The notes: a model not told the origin generated them from the letters alone. 23,446 bases of DNA from Bacteroidia bacterium (GCA_025996895.1 BNTW01000046.1:1-23446), one strand, 5' to 3'; positions 8,060 to 16,679 are shown, counted from the first letter of the stretch. Translations and numbers: made by a program.

Positions 8060-10000
8060 TTACTTCTTGACTTCCACCCCAAACGTAAATCCTTGTTTAA
8101 CGCGTTCAATCAATTCGGGGACAACGTCCAAATATTCGCCAACAATACCGAAATCGGCATTGCGGAAAATCGCTGCTTTAGGATTGTGGTCAATCGCTAC
8201 TACAGTGCCGGATTCTTTCATACCTGCGATGTGCTGGATTGCACCTGAAATAGCGATGGCAACATACACTTTCGGACGGACGGTTTTGCCGGTTTGTCCG
8301 ATTTGACGAGCATATTCGGCATAGCCTTCATCGACTACCGCACGACTACTTGCCCATTCGGCTTTGATGCCCTGTGCTTTCAATGCTTCCGCCAATTCTT
8401 TGACCAAATGCAAACCATCGACGGTTGTTCCGCGACCGCCGGCTACAATCACATCCGCATCGAAAAGATTTTGCAAACCACCTTCGCCACGAACGGTTTC
8501 GAGGATTTGCACGCGGAAATCGTCTGCGACCAATTCCGGCGTAAAAGTAGAAATCTTACCGGTACGGCCTTCTTCGCGCTTGGGCACTTCAAATGTTCCG
8601 GCACGCGCAGTCGAAATTTGCGGATAAACGAAACCAAGAATTGTCGCCAATTTGCTTTCGCCATAAGTTGGACGGCGTGAATGCAAAATCGGACGGATAA
8701 TCGTTTTTTCTTTCCGATTGACATATTCGCCGATTTCCAAGCCGGTACAGTCGGCCGTAACACCGCTTCCGGTTTTCACAGCAATACGCGGGGCCAATTC
8801 GCGACCGGCCGTTGTGGCTGCAAAAAGAGCGATTTCGGGCTTTTCTTTTTTGATAATCTGTGCAATAACATCCGAAAACGGCAAAACCAAATATTCCTCC
8901 AACGTGTCGTTTTCTACCAAAATCACCTCATCTGCGCCATGCTCAAATAATGTCTGTGACAAATGAGCAACATTTTTCCCTATCAGCACCGTTTTGATTT
9001 TCGTTTCACTGCCTAATTGTTTGGCCAGATGGCGTGCGGGAGTAAATAATTCCAACGAGGGACGGGCGATTTGTCCATTCACGATTTCTACCCATGTCAA
9101 AATATGCTTGTTGTCTTCGCGGGTATCGATTACCGGAAAATCAGGTGTTTCTTTTTCCGCTTTTTCCTTTACTTCCTTGTGCTGCAATACATTACCGCCT
9201 TTTTTTATGTTGGCAATCAAACTGCTTACCAAAGCCGTTTCGGTGATACCTTCGCTCATCACAATCGGCGGACGTTCGCTTTCTATGTTGGCAACCGCTG
9301 CCACAATGGTCGGTGAGCCGCTCAATCCGATTTTTTCCGTACCCAAATGAATATCTTCCACACCAAAAACGGTGATTTTTGCATTTCGTGCTTTAATTGC
9401 GCCAATCAGCGAGGGTTTGCGCGGAGGAATGCCGGTTGGCGTGAGAGAAATCAGGCAAGGCATCGGCAATTGCAACATCTGATAACCACCTTCAATAATG
9501 CGTTTTGCTACGATATTACCTTTGTCGTCGGGTTTTGCCGATTCGCAGAAAGTCGCTTGCGGAATGCCCAGATTTTCAGCCACTTGCGAAGGAACGTGTG
9601 CCGTGTCTCCGTCGCTCGTTTGGCGTCCGGCAAAGATCACAAACGGCTCTTTGCTGTCTTTCGTAAAGCCCAAATGTTTCAACATCGTAGAAATAGCCAA
9701 ACCGGTCGCAAACGTATCCGATCCGCCCAATTTGCGGTCTGACAAAAGGTAAGCCTCATCATAGCCCATCGAAATCGCCGTTTTCAATGCGCTTTCAAAC
9801 GAGCCCGGCCCCATCGAACACACAATCATTCGCGCATCGGGATAGTGTTTTTTGAGTTGAAGTCCGGCCTCCAAACCAAACTGACAATCAATATTAATAA
9901 TGGATTTTGCTTTCGTGCGATCCATCAAACCATCATCGCCCATTCGCATCTCGTTGGGCAACGGAACTTGTTTTATTAAACTTATTATTGTTAATGCCAT
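8060..10000 (-). CDS. Single-chain electron transfer flavoprotein, EtfB-EtfA fusion
   Basis: A 646-residue protein in which an EtfB-like beta subunit (about 1-265) is joined by a charged linker (about 268-300) to an EtfA-like alpha subunit (about 300-640); normally these are separate proteins. The alpha part has the FAD-binding signature: AGGRG (520-524), SSR (551-553), QIGQTG (566-571), ISGAIQHIAGM (584-594) and the C-terminal DHNPKAAIF region. The beta part has AGRQTSDGDTAH at 124-135, where human-type EtfB has an AMP-binding DDxNQTG loop. The DGDTA form is found in FixA and clostridial-type EtfB, where the site binds a second, bifurcating FAD. The gene follows the ETF-quinone oxidoreductase gene by 12 bases, so the two proteins act together to reduce quinone. 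Assignment as EtfBA is certain; bifurcation is an inference. Confidence 0.94.
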   Translation of the reverse strand: MALTIISLIKQVPLPNEMRMGDDGLMDRTKAKSIINIDCQFGLEAGLQLKKHYPDARMIVCSMGPGSFESALKTAISMGYDEAYLLSDRKLGGSDTFATGLAISTMLKHLGFTKDSKEPFVIFAGRQTSDGDTAHVPSQVAENLGIPQATFCESAKPDDKGNIVAKRIIEGGYQMLQLPMPCLISLTPTGIPPRKPSLIGAIKARNAKITVFGVEDIHLGTEKIGLSGSPTIVAAVANIESERPPIVMSEGITETALVSSLIANIKKGGNVLQHKEVKEKAEKETPDFPVIDTREDNKHILTWVEIVNGQIARPSLELFTPARHLAKQLGSETKIKTVLIGKNVAHLSQTLFEHGADEVILVENDTLEEYLVLPFSDVIAQIIKKEKPEIALFAATTAGRELAPRIAVKTGSGVTADCTGLEIGEYVNRKEKTIIRPILHSRRPTYGESKLATILGFVYPQISTARAGTFEVPKREEGRTGKISTFTPELVADDFRVQILETVRGEGGLQNLFDADVIVAGGRGTTVDGLHLVKELAEALKAQGIKAEWASSRAVVDEGYAEYARQIGQTGKTVRPKVYVAIAISGAIQHIAGMKESGTVVAIDHNPKAAIFRNADFGIVGEYLDVVPELIERVKQGFTFGVEVKK

Positions 10001-10012
10001 TGTTGTAAAGAT

Positions 10013-11677
10013 TTACATGTTTTGATAATCCGGCCCATTTCCACCGTTCGGAGTTGTCCAGGAGATGCCGTCGCCCGGCTCTTTGATGTCGCACGTTTTG
10101 CAATGCACGCAGTTTTCGCCGTGAATGCGCAATTCTTTGTGTCCATCGCGGTCGGTGTGAATTTCATACACTTCGGCCGGACAGAAATATTGGCAGGGAG
10201 CGTCGTATTGTGCAATATTCACCGTGTTGTAATTTGCCGGATTATTTACCCGCAAATGAACGACTTGCTCTTCGTCGTGGTGTGCACCCGAATAAAAAAC
10301 ATCGGTCACTTTGTCGAACGTGAGGATTTTATCGAAATCCAATTGGCCGGCAAAACGTTTTTTGAAAGGTTTTCCATGAAAATCCGCCACTTTCTTCGTC
10401 GCGTCCGCGTCTGTATGCACGTCGAGTTTTCCACAAAAACCTGCACCGCCGGTTATCAGTTGCGTTCCATACAAAAATCCGCCTTCTATCAAGCCTTTAG
10501 CAAATGCCTGACGGAAATTGCGTGTTGGATACATCTCTTTGTATATAGTGGAAGCGTTGATTTTTGCTTCATATTCTTTCAACGTATTTTCCGAAAAATC
10601 ATTTTTCGTAAAGGCTTCCAGTGCGGTTTCGGCTACCAACATTCCCGAACGAATAGCCAAATGTACGCCTTTCAATGCAGGCATAATCAGAAAGCCGGCA
10701 CTGTCGCCCACAATAAGCGCATTGTCCGTATAGGTTTTAGGTAACGAATACCAGCCACCTTCGGGCAGCGTTTTCGCACCAAATTCCAACAATTTACCGC
10801 CGGTCAGGATTTTCGACACTTTCGGGTGAGTTTTCCAAACTTGAAATGCCGCCTGAATATCGAAAGTCGGGTCGGCATAATCCAAACCCACTACTAAGCC
10901 GACAGCAACGCGGTTGTTGCTCAGGCCGTAAATAAATCCACCGCCAAATTCCTTTAAATTTAACGGATAACCCATTGTGTGATAAGTTTCTCCGGCCGAA
11001 ATACGGCCTTCGGGAACACTCCAAATTTCTTTACAGCCCAACGAATAGACTTGCGGATTTTTGCCTGCTTGCAGATTGAATTTATTGATCACCGTTTTCG
11101 TCAGACTGCCGCGCGTGCCTTCCGCAAAAACAGTGATTTTCGCTTCGATGCGCGTACCCTCCTGAAAATTTGCCAATGGTTTGCCGTGATGATTCACGCC
11201 TGTATCAATGGTTTTTGCACCGCAGATTTTTCCGTTTGTGTCATATAAAACTTCGCTTACTGCAAATCCGGGATAAATCTCTACGCCTTTTTCTTCGGCT
11301 TTTGTTGCCAAAAAACGGCACAACTGTCCCAGCGAAACGGTATAATTGCCTTTGTTGCTCATTCCGGGCGGGTGCAGAGGCGATTGAATACTTACGGATT
11401 GATTCAGAAAAAACAACAAGCCGTCCTTCGATACTTCTGCATCGAACGGATATTCTGAAAAATCCGTTTCCGGAAGCAGTTCCTTCAACACGTCGGGACG
11501 AATAACTGCGCCCGACAAAATATGACTGCCTACAGACGCACCTTTTTCCACCACTAAAATACGGCGTTCCAAACCGTTTTTCTTCAAGAGGTCTGCCAGA
11601 CGAATAGCGGTCGCCAAACCGGCAGGACCTGCCCCGACAATCAAAATATCTGTCGAAACGGTATTTGTATTACTCAT
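10013..11677 (-). CDS. Electron transfer flavoprotein-ubiquinone oxidoreductase (ETF-QO, FixC/FixX fusion type)
   Basis: A 554-residue flavoprotein that takes electrons from reduced ETF and passes them to membrane quinone (probably menaquinone). Near the N-terminus is the FAD dinucleotide-binding motif (ILIVGAGPAGLATAIRLA, about residues 10-27), followed by VEKGASVGSHILSGAV typical of ETF-QO/FixC. The middle contains the quinone-binding/monotopic region. The C-terminus is a ferredoxin-like domain with four cysteines (about 499, 523, 526 and 529; ENCVHCKTCDIKEP) that bind one 4Fe-4S cluster, so this corresponds to FixC plus FixX in one chain, as in mitochondrial ETFDH. It lies 43 bases after the HIT gene with no obvious promoter between, and 12 bases before etfBA. 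All key residues appear intact. Confidence 0.95.
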   Translation of the reverse strand: MSNTNTVSTDILIVGAGPAGLATAIRLADLLKKNGLERRILVVEKGASVGSHILSGAVIRPDVLKELLPETDFSEYPFDAEVSKDGLLFFLNQSVSIQSPLHPPGMSNKGNYTVSLGQLCRFLATKAEEKGVEIYPGFAVSEVLYDTNGKICGAKTIDTGVNHHGKPLANFQEGTRIEAKITVFAEGTRGSLTKTVINKFNLQAGKNPQVYSLGCKEIWSVPEGRISAGETYHTMGYPLNLKEFGGGFIYGLSNNRVAVGLVVGLDYADPTFDIQAAFQVWKTHPKVSKILTGGKLLEFGAKTLPEGGWYSLPKTYTDNALIVGDSAGFLIMPALKGVHLAIRSGMLVAETALEAFTKNDFSENTLKEYEAKINASTIYKEMYPTRNFRQAFAKGLIEGGFLYGTQLITGGAGFCGKLDVHTDADATKKVADFHGKPFKKRFAGQLDFDKILTFDKVTDVFYSGAHHDEEQVVHLRVNNPANYNTVNIAQYDAPCQYFCPAEVYEIHTDRDGHKELRIHGENCVHCKTCDIKEPGDGISWTTPNGGNGPDYQNM

Positions 11678-11720
11678 AAAATGTTAGATTATAGAAGTGA
11701 CTAATATTATTTTTCTGTGC

Positions 11721-12116
11721 TTATTCAAAATTTTCGGCAATAGCAGCCGCCAGGGTAGTCATTTTCTGCGATTCGACTTGTTTCCGCGGAAGATTGAAAT
11801 ACATATCCGCTTCGTTTGTAATCGGAATTAGATGTATGTGTGCGTGAGGCACTTCCAATCCGATAACAGTGACTCCGATTTTTTTGCACTCAATCGTTTT
11901 TTTCATGGCTTTCGCCACCCGTTTGGCAAAAATCATCATATCCGCCAGCATAGCGTCGTCCAAATCGAAAATATAATCCGTTTCTTTTTTCGGAACAATC
12001 AAAACGTGTCCTTTTGCCACCGGATTAATATCTAAAAAGGAATAAAAATGCGCATCTTCCACCACTTTGTAAGAGGGAATGTCGCCGGCTATAATTTTAC
12101 TGAAAATCGTGCTCAT
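11721..12116 (-). CDS. HIT (histidine triad) family nucleotide hydrolase
   Basis: A 131-residue cytosolic protein with the complete HIT signature PHAHIHLIP (residues 90-98) and the N-terminal SIFSKII-like pattern (FSKIIAGDIPSYKVVED), plus the NPVAKGHVLIVPK strand motif. HINT/HIT proteins hydrolyse nucleoside phosphoramidates or related aminoacyl-adenylate adducts; the physiological substrate in bacteria is usually unclear. Its ATG overlaps the greA stop by 4 bases (ATGA), which implies translational coupling. A greA-HIT pair is common in Bacteroidota. The family call is firm. Confidence 0.93.
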   Translation of the reverse strand: MSTIFSKIIAGDIPSYKVVEDAHFYSFLDINPVAKGHVLIVPKKETDYIFDLDDAMLADMMIFAKRVAKAMKKTIECKKIGVTVIGLEVPHAHIHLIPITNEADMYFNLPRKQVESQKMTTLAAAIAENFE

Positions 12117-12583
12117 AAGGAAATTTCCATGATTTCAAAAGATAAAACGCCCGAAGGCACTTTGATTTCCACCGTATCGCCGACTTTTTTCCCCATCAGA
12201 CCTTTACCAATCGGTGTGTTGACAGCAATTTTTCCGGCTTTCAAATCTGTTTCGCTTTCCGAAACCAGCGTATAAACCATTTTTTGGTTGCTTTTAGTGT
12301 TTCGGATAGTAACCTTGTTCATAATTTGCACGCTGTCGGTCGTGATTTGGCTTTCGTCAATCAGGCGTGCATTGGAAAGAAGCGTTTTCAATTGGGCTAT
12401 TTTCGCTTCCAAAAGACCCTGTGCTTCTTTTGCCGCATCGTATTCAGCATTTTCGGACAAATCGCCTTTGTCACGGGCTTCCGCAATTTGCTTGGAAATT
12501 GCCGGCCGCTTTTCGGATTCCAGATAATTTACTTCTTCGAGCAACTTATTGTAACCCTCTTTGGTCATGTAAGTTAGTGCCAT
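12113..12583 (-). CDS. greA: Transcription elongation factor GreA
   Basis: A 156-residue protein, close to the usual 158. Residues 1-75 form the coiled coil whose tip carries the conserved acidic motif GDLSENAEYDAAKE (40-53); the C-terminal half is the FKBP-like globular domain. GreA enters the RNA polymerase secondary channel and stimulates cleavage of backtracked RNA. An in-frame ATG 39 bases upstream (12622) would add residues unlike the family and would overlap the leader hairpin, so I chose the ATG at 12583 (MALTYMTKEGYNKL). The promoter is at about 12652-12683, with a terminator-like hairpin in the short leader. HIT, ETF-QO and EtfBA genes follow on the same strand. Confidence 0.96.
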   Translation of the reverse strand: MALTYMTKEGYNKLLEEVNYLESEKRPAISKQIAEARDKGDLSENAEYDAAKEAQGLLEAKIAQLKTLLSNARLIDESQITTDSVQIMNKVTIRNTKSNQKMVYTLVSESETDLKAGKIAVNTPIGKGLMGKKVGDTVEIKVPSGVLSFEIMEISL

Positions 12584-12596
12584 AATTTTTTTAACT

Positions 12597-12638
12597 AAAA
12601 CAAAAAGAATTCCGGTCATCACATAAAGACCGGAACTC
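12597..12638 (-). terminator. Intrinsic terminator/attenuator in the greA leader
   Basis: On the minus strand GAGTTCCGGTC (12638-12628) pairs with GACCGGAATTC (12617-12607): 11 base pairs with one G-U, loop of 10, followed at once by TTTTTGTTTT (12606-12597). This is a textbook intrinsic terminator. It lies downstream of the greA promoter and ends 13 bases before the greA ATG, so greA transcripts must read through it. It may also end transcripts from the gene at 12732-13133. Confidence 0.8.
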
Positions 12639-12651
12639 CATTAATATTTTG

Positions 12652-12683
12652 CAAAGATATATATTTTTTAATTGGAATACAAA
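12652..12683 (-). promoter_or_regulatory. greA promoter (-33 TTTG / -7 TATCTTTG)
   Basis: On the minus strand TTTG (12683-12680) is followed after 20 bases by TATCTTTG (12659-12652), then C. Both boxes and spacing match the Bacteroidota consensus. The start site would be near 12645, giving a leader of about 60 bases that contains the 12597-12638 hairpin. Confidence 0.8.
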
Positions 12684-12731
12684 ATCAGAAAGAATGTTTT
12701 ACAACATAAACTTTTTTACATTGCTTTATCA

Positions 12732-13133
12732 TTAATTTTCCGAATAATGTTTTGCAGCCCAATCAATGATTTTTTGTCCATCTTTTAAACTTTCCTGTAC
12801 AATAACAAAATTAGGGTTTCCGTCATACCCAAGTGCTTTATGTAACGATTCATACGCTGCCATAAGAGGGAAAGTCATTTTTCGGTCTTTTTTTGCGATA
12901 GCATCCATATAGTCTTTGAAATCGAGCCGTTGTCCTTTTTTTAGCCCTTTTTGGACTTCAGTAACGGCGTCTAAAGCTACTAATACGCCATTCCATGCGT
13001 AATTTCCCGCTGCTTTGACGTACTTTCTGTCTTTGTAATAATTACCTTCCTTTTCGGCTTTTTCCGAAAGGACAGTACGCGCATTTTGCATGTAACGTTC
13101 GGCTTCTCTGATTGGATTTTTAAGCATTGCCAT
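12732..13133 (-). CDS. Small conserved Bacteroidota protein, probably DUF5618 family
   Basis: A 133-residue, mostly helical, charged cytosolic protein without signal peptide or membrane segments. It begins MAMLKNPIREAERYMQNAR and contains the segment YYKDRKYVKAAGNYAWNGVL followed by LDAVTEVQKG. This pattern resembles the DUF5618 family of Bacteroidota as I recall it; function unknown, with an overall look like small HEPN-type helical bundles, which I cannot confirm. It has its own -7 box at 13166-13173 and is followed by the greA promoter region, so it may be a single-gene unit. A second ATG two codons in is an alternative start. Confidence 0.75.
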   Translation of the reverse strand: MAMLKNPIREAERYMQNARTVLSEKAEKEGNYYKDRKYVKAAGNYAWNGVLVALDAVTEVQKGLKKGQRLDFKDYMDAIAKKDRKMTFPLMAAYESLHKALGYDGNPNFVIVQESLKDGQKIIDWAAKHYSEN

Positions 13134-13165
13134 AAATTTTAGTTTTTATCTGATTAAATTTGTCG

Positions 13166-13173
13166 CAAAGGTA
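13166..13173 (-). promoter_or_regulatory. -7 box (TACCTTTG) for the DUF5618-like gene
   Basis: On the minus strand TACCTTTG followed by C lies 32 bases upstream of the start codon at 13133, preceded by an A/T-only stretch. It matches the -7 consensus; a -33 TTTG is not obvious. Confidence 0.65.
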
Positions 13174-13194
13174 TAAAAAGAATTATTTTTATTT

Positions 13195-14328
13195 TTATTT
13201 TTCTCGAATAATTTTCTTACTCAACGTACTGTAATCCTCTATCCTCTCCACGATTTCCCCTTCCTTATTCATAATAAACGCAGTAGGAATTTGACTTACA
13301 TTATATTTCTGTGCAAATACCGATTGCAAGTCCTGCACGCAAATCCAAGGCAGATTGACGGCCGAATTTTTCCAGATATGGTCGTCCTGATCCAACGAAA
13401 TTTGATAAATTTCCAAGCCTTTGGCGTGATATTGCGCATAAATATCAGCTAATTGGCGATTGTGAAGCGGCGATTGCTGTGCGCCATAAACCGTAAAATC
13501 AATCAAAACGATTTTGCCTTGACCGATTTCGGACAAACGGACTTCTTTGCCGTCCAATGCCGGCAGGGAAATGTCGAACAACGCCTTACTTTCGGCAGCG
13601 TCGAGATCAATCACTTTTTCGCCACGCAAAACCGCGCGCGACTGTGTATATACGTTTTTTAATTGTACTGCACGAGGCGATTCGGGATAAACCGTGTTCC
13701 ATGCATTGGCCACCGCCCCAAACAATTTATTATCGTCCTTATCATACAGGTCAAAAATCAGCAAATTATTGACCTGTTGAAACAGAGCGAAATAAGCCAC
13801 CGGCGACAGAAAATCGAGGAAAATGTATTTTTTCGCTTCCTCTTTGTAGCGGTTGATAATTTGATTTGCTTGCTCGACATATTGCGCATTCGTGATTTCA
13901 TTCGCTTCGTATTGTTTTTTTACCGCATTGAATTGTTGGGTAGTTTCCAATTGCAATAGGGTTAATTCTTTGATTTTTAAAGAATTGTCTTTTTCTCCTT
14001 CCAAGGTATACTCTTTGGCAAAATTGGCTTCGCCGGCTTTAACGATAATGGTTTCCGTGCTGTCGATAGCCAAATTAATCAGTTGGTTGCCCAAATGCAG
14101 GCGATAGAAATCGGGCGTTTGCGGACGTTCGTGCTTGAACTTGAATTTTCCGCCGGTTAATGCAACGGAATCCAACACCGTAATTTTGGAAATGCCCACT
14201 TTTTCCAGATATAAAGTTTTATGTGTATTTCCCTGAATTTCGCCCTCAATCGTAAAAGTCTGCCTGCCTTTTCCGCAGGAAACCAATAAAAAAACGAACA
14301 AAATGCTTGCTATAATTGTCTTTTTCAT
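13195..14328 (-). CDS. TlpA/AhpC-like thioredoxin-fold lipoprotein with DUF4369-like N-terminus, CXXC absent
   Basis: A 377-residue predicted lipoprotein: MKKTIIASILFVFLLVSC with lipobox LVSC, cysteine 18 being the lipidated residue. Then comes a DUF4369-like beta domain (FTIEGEIQGNTHKTLYLEK), a helical middle part, and a C-terminal thioredoxin fold from about residue 255 (LPALDGKEVRLSEIGQGKIVLIDFTVYG). At the place where TlpA-type proteins have CGPC this protein has AQQS (283-286), so both redox cysteines are missing; the cis-proline loop QIPTAF is kept. It is therefore unlikely to be a disulfide reductase and may be a binding or scaffolding protein. A longer reading from 14355 is rejected because the -7 box at 14353-14360 lies there. 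It is anchored in the inner or outer membrane on the periplasmic side. Confidence 0.88.
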   Translation of the reverse strand: MKKTIIASILFVFLLVSCGKGRQTFTIEGEIQGNTHKTLYLEKVGISKITVLDSVALTGGKFKFKHERPQTPDFYRLHLGNQLINLAIDSTETIIVKAGEANFAKEYTLEGEKDNSLKIKELTLLQLETTQQFNAVKKQYEANEITNAQYVEQANQIINRYKEEAKKYIFLDFLSPVAYFALFQQVNNLLIFDLYDKDDNKLFGAVANAWNTVYPESPRAVQLKNVYTQSRAVLRGEKVIDLDAAESKALFDISLPALDGKEVRLSEIGQGKIVLIDFTVYGAQQSPLHNRQLADIYAQYHAKGLEIYQISLDQDDHIWKNSAVNLPWICVQDLQSVFAQKYNVSQIPTAFIMNKEGEIVERIEDYSTLSKKIIREK

Positions 14329-14352
14329 CTTAAATAATTGAAATTTAGCTTG

Positions 14353-14360
14353 CAAAGATA
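14353..14360 (-). promoter_or_regulatory. -7 box (TATCTTTG) for the TlpA-like lipoprotein gene
   Basis: On the minus strand TATCTTTG, followed by C, lies 24 bases upstream of the start at 14328. It is back-to-back with the pnp -7 box at 14383-14390. Confidence 0.7.
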
Positions 14361-14382
14361 CAAGATTTCATTAAATTTTCAC

Positions 14383-14390
14383 TACCTTTG
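14383..14390 (+). promoter_or_regulatory. -7 box (TACCTTTG) for pnp
   Basis: TACCTTTG followed by C lies 38 bases upstream of the pnp ATG and fits the -7 consensus. It is 22 bases from the divergent -7 box of the lipoprotein gene, so the two upstream promoter regions overlap. Confidence 0.7.
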
Positions 14391-14428
14391 CCCGATTTTA
14401 AAAGAGAAAAAAATTAGAAAGATTATTT

Positions 14429-16636
14429 ATGATTAATCCTGTTGTTAAGACAATTACGTTGGGTGATGGACGAACTATCACTCTTGAAACCGGAAAATTA
14501 GCCAAACAAGCTGATGGTTCGGTGGTGTTGCGAATGAACGACACCATGATTCTGGCAACCGTTTGTGCTGCCAAAGATGCCAATCCGGGGACGGATTTTA
14601 TGCCCCTGCAAGTGGAATACAAAGAAAAATTTTCTGCCTTCGGACGTTTTCCGGGCGGATTTACACGAAGAGAAGGACGTGCTTCCGACTACGAAATTTT
14701 GACCTGCCGTTTGGTCGACCGTGTGTTGCGTCCATTGTTTCCGGACGATTTTCATGCCGAAGTTTTTGTGAATATCCTGTTGTTTTCTTCCGATGGAAAA
14801 GACATGCCGGACGCTTTGGCCGGTTTGGCCGCTTCTGCAGCGTTGGCCGTTTCGACTATTCCGTTTAATGGCCCGATTGCCGAAGTGCGCGTGGGGCGTA
14901 TTGACGGACAGTTCAAAATCAACCCTACGTTTGAAGAATTGGAACGCGCCGACATTGACATCATGGTGGGTGCAACCATCGACAATATTATGATGGTAGA
15001 AGGCGAAATGAAGGAAGTGTCTGAAGCTGAAATGCTGGACGCTATCAAATTTGCTCACGAAACCATTAAGGAAATGTGCCAAGTGCAGATTGAGTTGATG
15101 AAAGAATTGGGTACGGACGTGAAACGTGAATATTCGCACGAAACCAACGACGAAGAACTGCGTGCCGACGTAAAAACCAAATTATATGATAAAGTGTATG
15201 CCGTAGCCAAATCGGGACAGGGCAAACAGGAACGTTCGGACGCTTTCCACACTATTTTGGACGAATACAAAGCGAATTTAACCGAAGAAGAATTGACCGA
15301 CGAAAAGAAATTTTTGATTAACAAATATTATCACGACGTAGAAAAAGAAGCCATGCGCCGCTGCATCCTGGATGAAGGCGTTCGTTTGGACGGACGGAAA
15401 ACAACCGAAATTCGTCCGATTTGGTCGGAAGTAAGTTGTCTGGCAGGACCGCACGGCTCGGCGATTTTCACGCGGGGCGAAACGCAGGCGTTAGCAACCG
15501 TTACGCTGGGGACGAAATTGGACGAAAAAATTATTGATGATGCGTTGGTGAATGACAAAGCTCGCTTTTTGCTGCATTATAATTTCCCGCCGTTCTCTAC
15601 CGGCGAAGCCAGACCGCAGAGAGGTGTCGGCAGGCGCGAAATCGGTCACGGAAACTTGGCGCACCGCGCACTGAAACCGATGATTCCCGAAAATTATCCG
15701 TATGTAATTCGTATCGTTTCCGATATTTTGGAATCGAACGGATCCTCGTCGATGGCAACGGTGTGCGCCGGAACGCTTTCGCTGATGGACGCCGGTGTGC
15801 AAATCAAAAAACCGGTTTCGGGAATTGCCATGGGCTTGATTTCCGAAAACAAAGGCAAAAATTATGCAGTACTTTCCGATATTTTGGGCGACGAAGACCA
15901 CTTGGGCGACATGGATTTCAAAGTAACCGGAACGCGCGACGGTATCACCGCTACGCAAATGGATATTAAAGTCGATGGACTTTCTTACGAAATCTTGGAA
16001 AATGCACTCGCACAAGCCAAACAGGGACGCGAACATATTCTGGGCAAGATTTTGGAAACGATTACCGAGCCGCGCGAAGACCTGAAACCGCATGCTCCGC
16101 GTATCGAAGTGATTATCATTCCGAAAGAATTTATCGGTGCGGTGATTGGCCCGGGCGGAAAAATCATACAAGCTATGCAGGAAGAAACCGGAACGGTGAT
16201 TACGATCGAAGAAATCGACGGAATCGGCCGGGTGGAAGTTTCTGCCAGCAATAAAAATTCTATCGAAGCGGCGATTGCACGTATCAAAGGAATTATCGCT
16301 ATACCGGAAGTCGGTGAAATCTATCAGGGAAAAGTACGCTCTGTCATGCCTTACGGCGCATTTGTTGAATTCCTTCCGGGAAAAGATGGTTTGCTGCACA
16401 TCTCTGAAATCGATTGGAACCGGTTGGAAACTGTAGAAGAATCCGGTATCAAGGAAGGCGACGACATCGAGGTGAAACTCGTGGATATAGACCAGAAGAC
16501 AGGCAAATTCAAGTTGTCGCGGAAGGCGTTGCTGCCACGTCCCGAAAGGAAAGAAGGCGAAACCGACGAACGTCCGGAACATTCCGAACGGCGTCCGCAG
16601 TCCGAAGGGCATGGTTTCCGTCCGAATAGAAGATAA
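14429..16636 (+). CDS. pnp: Polyribonucleotide nucleotidyltransferase (PNPase)
   Basis: A 735-residue phosphorolytic 3'-to-5' exoribonuclease that forms a trimer and degrades or tails RNA. Two RNase PH-like domains (about 1-225 and 315-545) flank a helical domain; [19 protein letters not shown] in the first and [15 protein letters not shown] in the second are characteristic. A KH domain (about 556-620, GPGG at 574-577) and an S1 domain (about 628-698, [21 protein letters not shown]) follow, then a short arginine/glutamate-rich tail of about 30 residues ending in RPNRR. Length and motifs are standard. The ATG at 14429 gives the expected N-terminus. It is the first gene after its promoter; rplS follows with a separate promoter. 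Confidence 0.98.
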   Translation: MINPVVKTITLGDGRTITLETGKLAKQADGSVVLRMNDTMILATVCAAKDANPGTDFMPLQVEYKEKFSAFGRFPGGFTRREGRASDYEILTCRLVDRVLRPLFPDDFHAEVFVNILLFSSDGKDMPDALAGLAASAALAVSTIPFNGPIAEVRVGRIDGQFKINPTFEELERADIDIMVGATIDNIMMVEGEMKEVSEAEMLDAIKFAHETIKEMCQVQIELMKELGTDVKREYSHETNDEELRADVKTKLYDKVYAVAKSGQGKQERSDAFHTILDEYKANLTEEELTDEKKFLINKYYHDVEKEAMRRCILDEGVRLDGRKTTEIRPIWSEVSCLAGPHGSAIFTRGETQALATVTLGTKLDEKIIDDALVNDKARFLLHYNFPPFSTGEARPQRGVGRREIGHGNLAHRALKPMIPENYPYVIRIVSDILESNGSSSMATVCAGTLSLMDAGVQIKKPVSGIAMGLISENKGKNYAVLSDILGDEDHLGDMDFKVTGTRDGITATQMDIKVDGLSYEILENALAQAKQGREHILGKILETITEPREDLKPHAPRIEVIIIPKEFIGAVIGPGGKIIQAMQEETGTVITIEEIDGIGRVEVSASNKNSIEAAIARIKGIIAIPEVGEIYQGKVRSVMPYGAFVEFLPGKDGLLHISEIDWNRLETVEESGIKEGDDIEVKLVDIDQKTGKFKLSRKALLPRPERKEGETDERPEHSERRPQSEGHGFRPNRR

Positions 16637-16648
16637 GCAGGATAAAAT

Positions 16649-16679
16649 TTTGCAAAAACAAAAAAAAGTTTTATCTTTG
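16649..16679 (+). promoter_or_regulatory. rplS promoter (-33 TTTG / -7 TATCTTTG)
   Basis: TTTG (16649-16652) and TATCTTTG (16672-16679) are separated by 19 bases and match the Bacteroidota consensus closely; C follows. This is among the best promoter matches in the window, as expected for a ribosomal protein gene. Confidence 0.82.

Noticed and set aside
10022..10744. 240-codon plus-strand frame opposite the ETF-QO gene
   Set aside because: Antisense of a clearly conserved gene whose 4Fe-4S motif lies on the other strand.
12584..12622. Upstream ATG that would lengthen GreA by 13 residues
   Set aside because: The extension runs through the terminator hairpin and is unlike any GreA N-terminus; 12583 gives the canonical start and length.
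14329..14355. Longer start for the TlpA-like lipoprotein
   Set aside because: It would put residues ahead of a perfect lipoprotein signal and overlap the -7 box at 14353-14360.
15491..16612. 373-codon minus-strand frame opposite pnp
   Set aside because: Shadow of pnp, rich in Phe/Arg/His as expected for antisense of a conserved gene; no start context or family.
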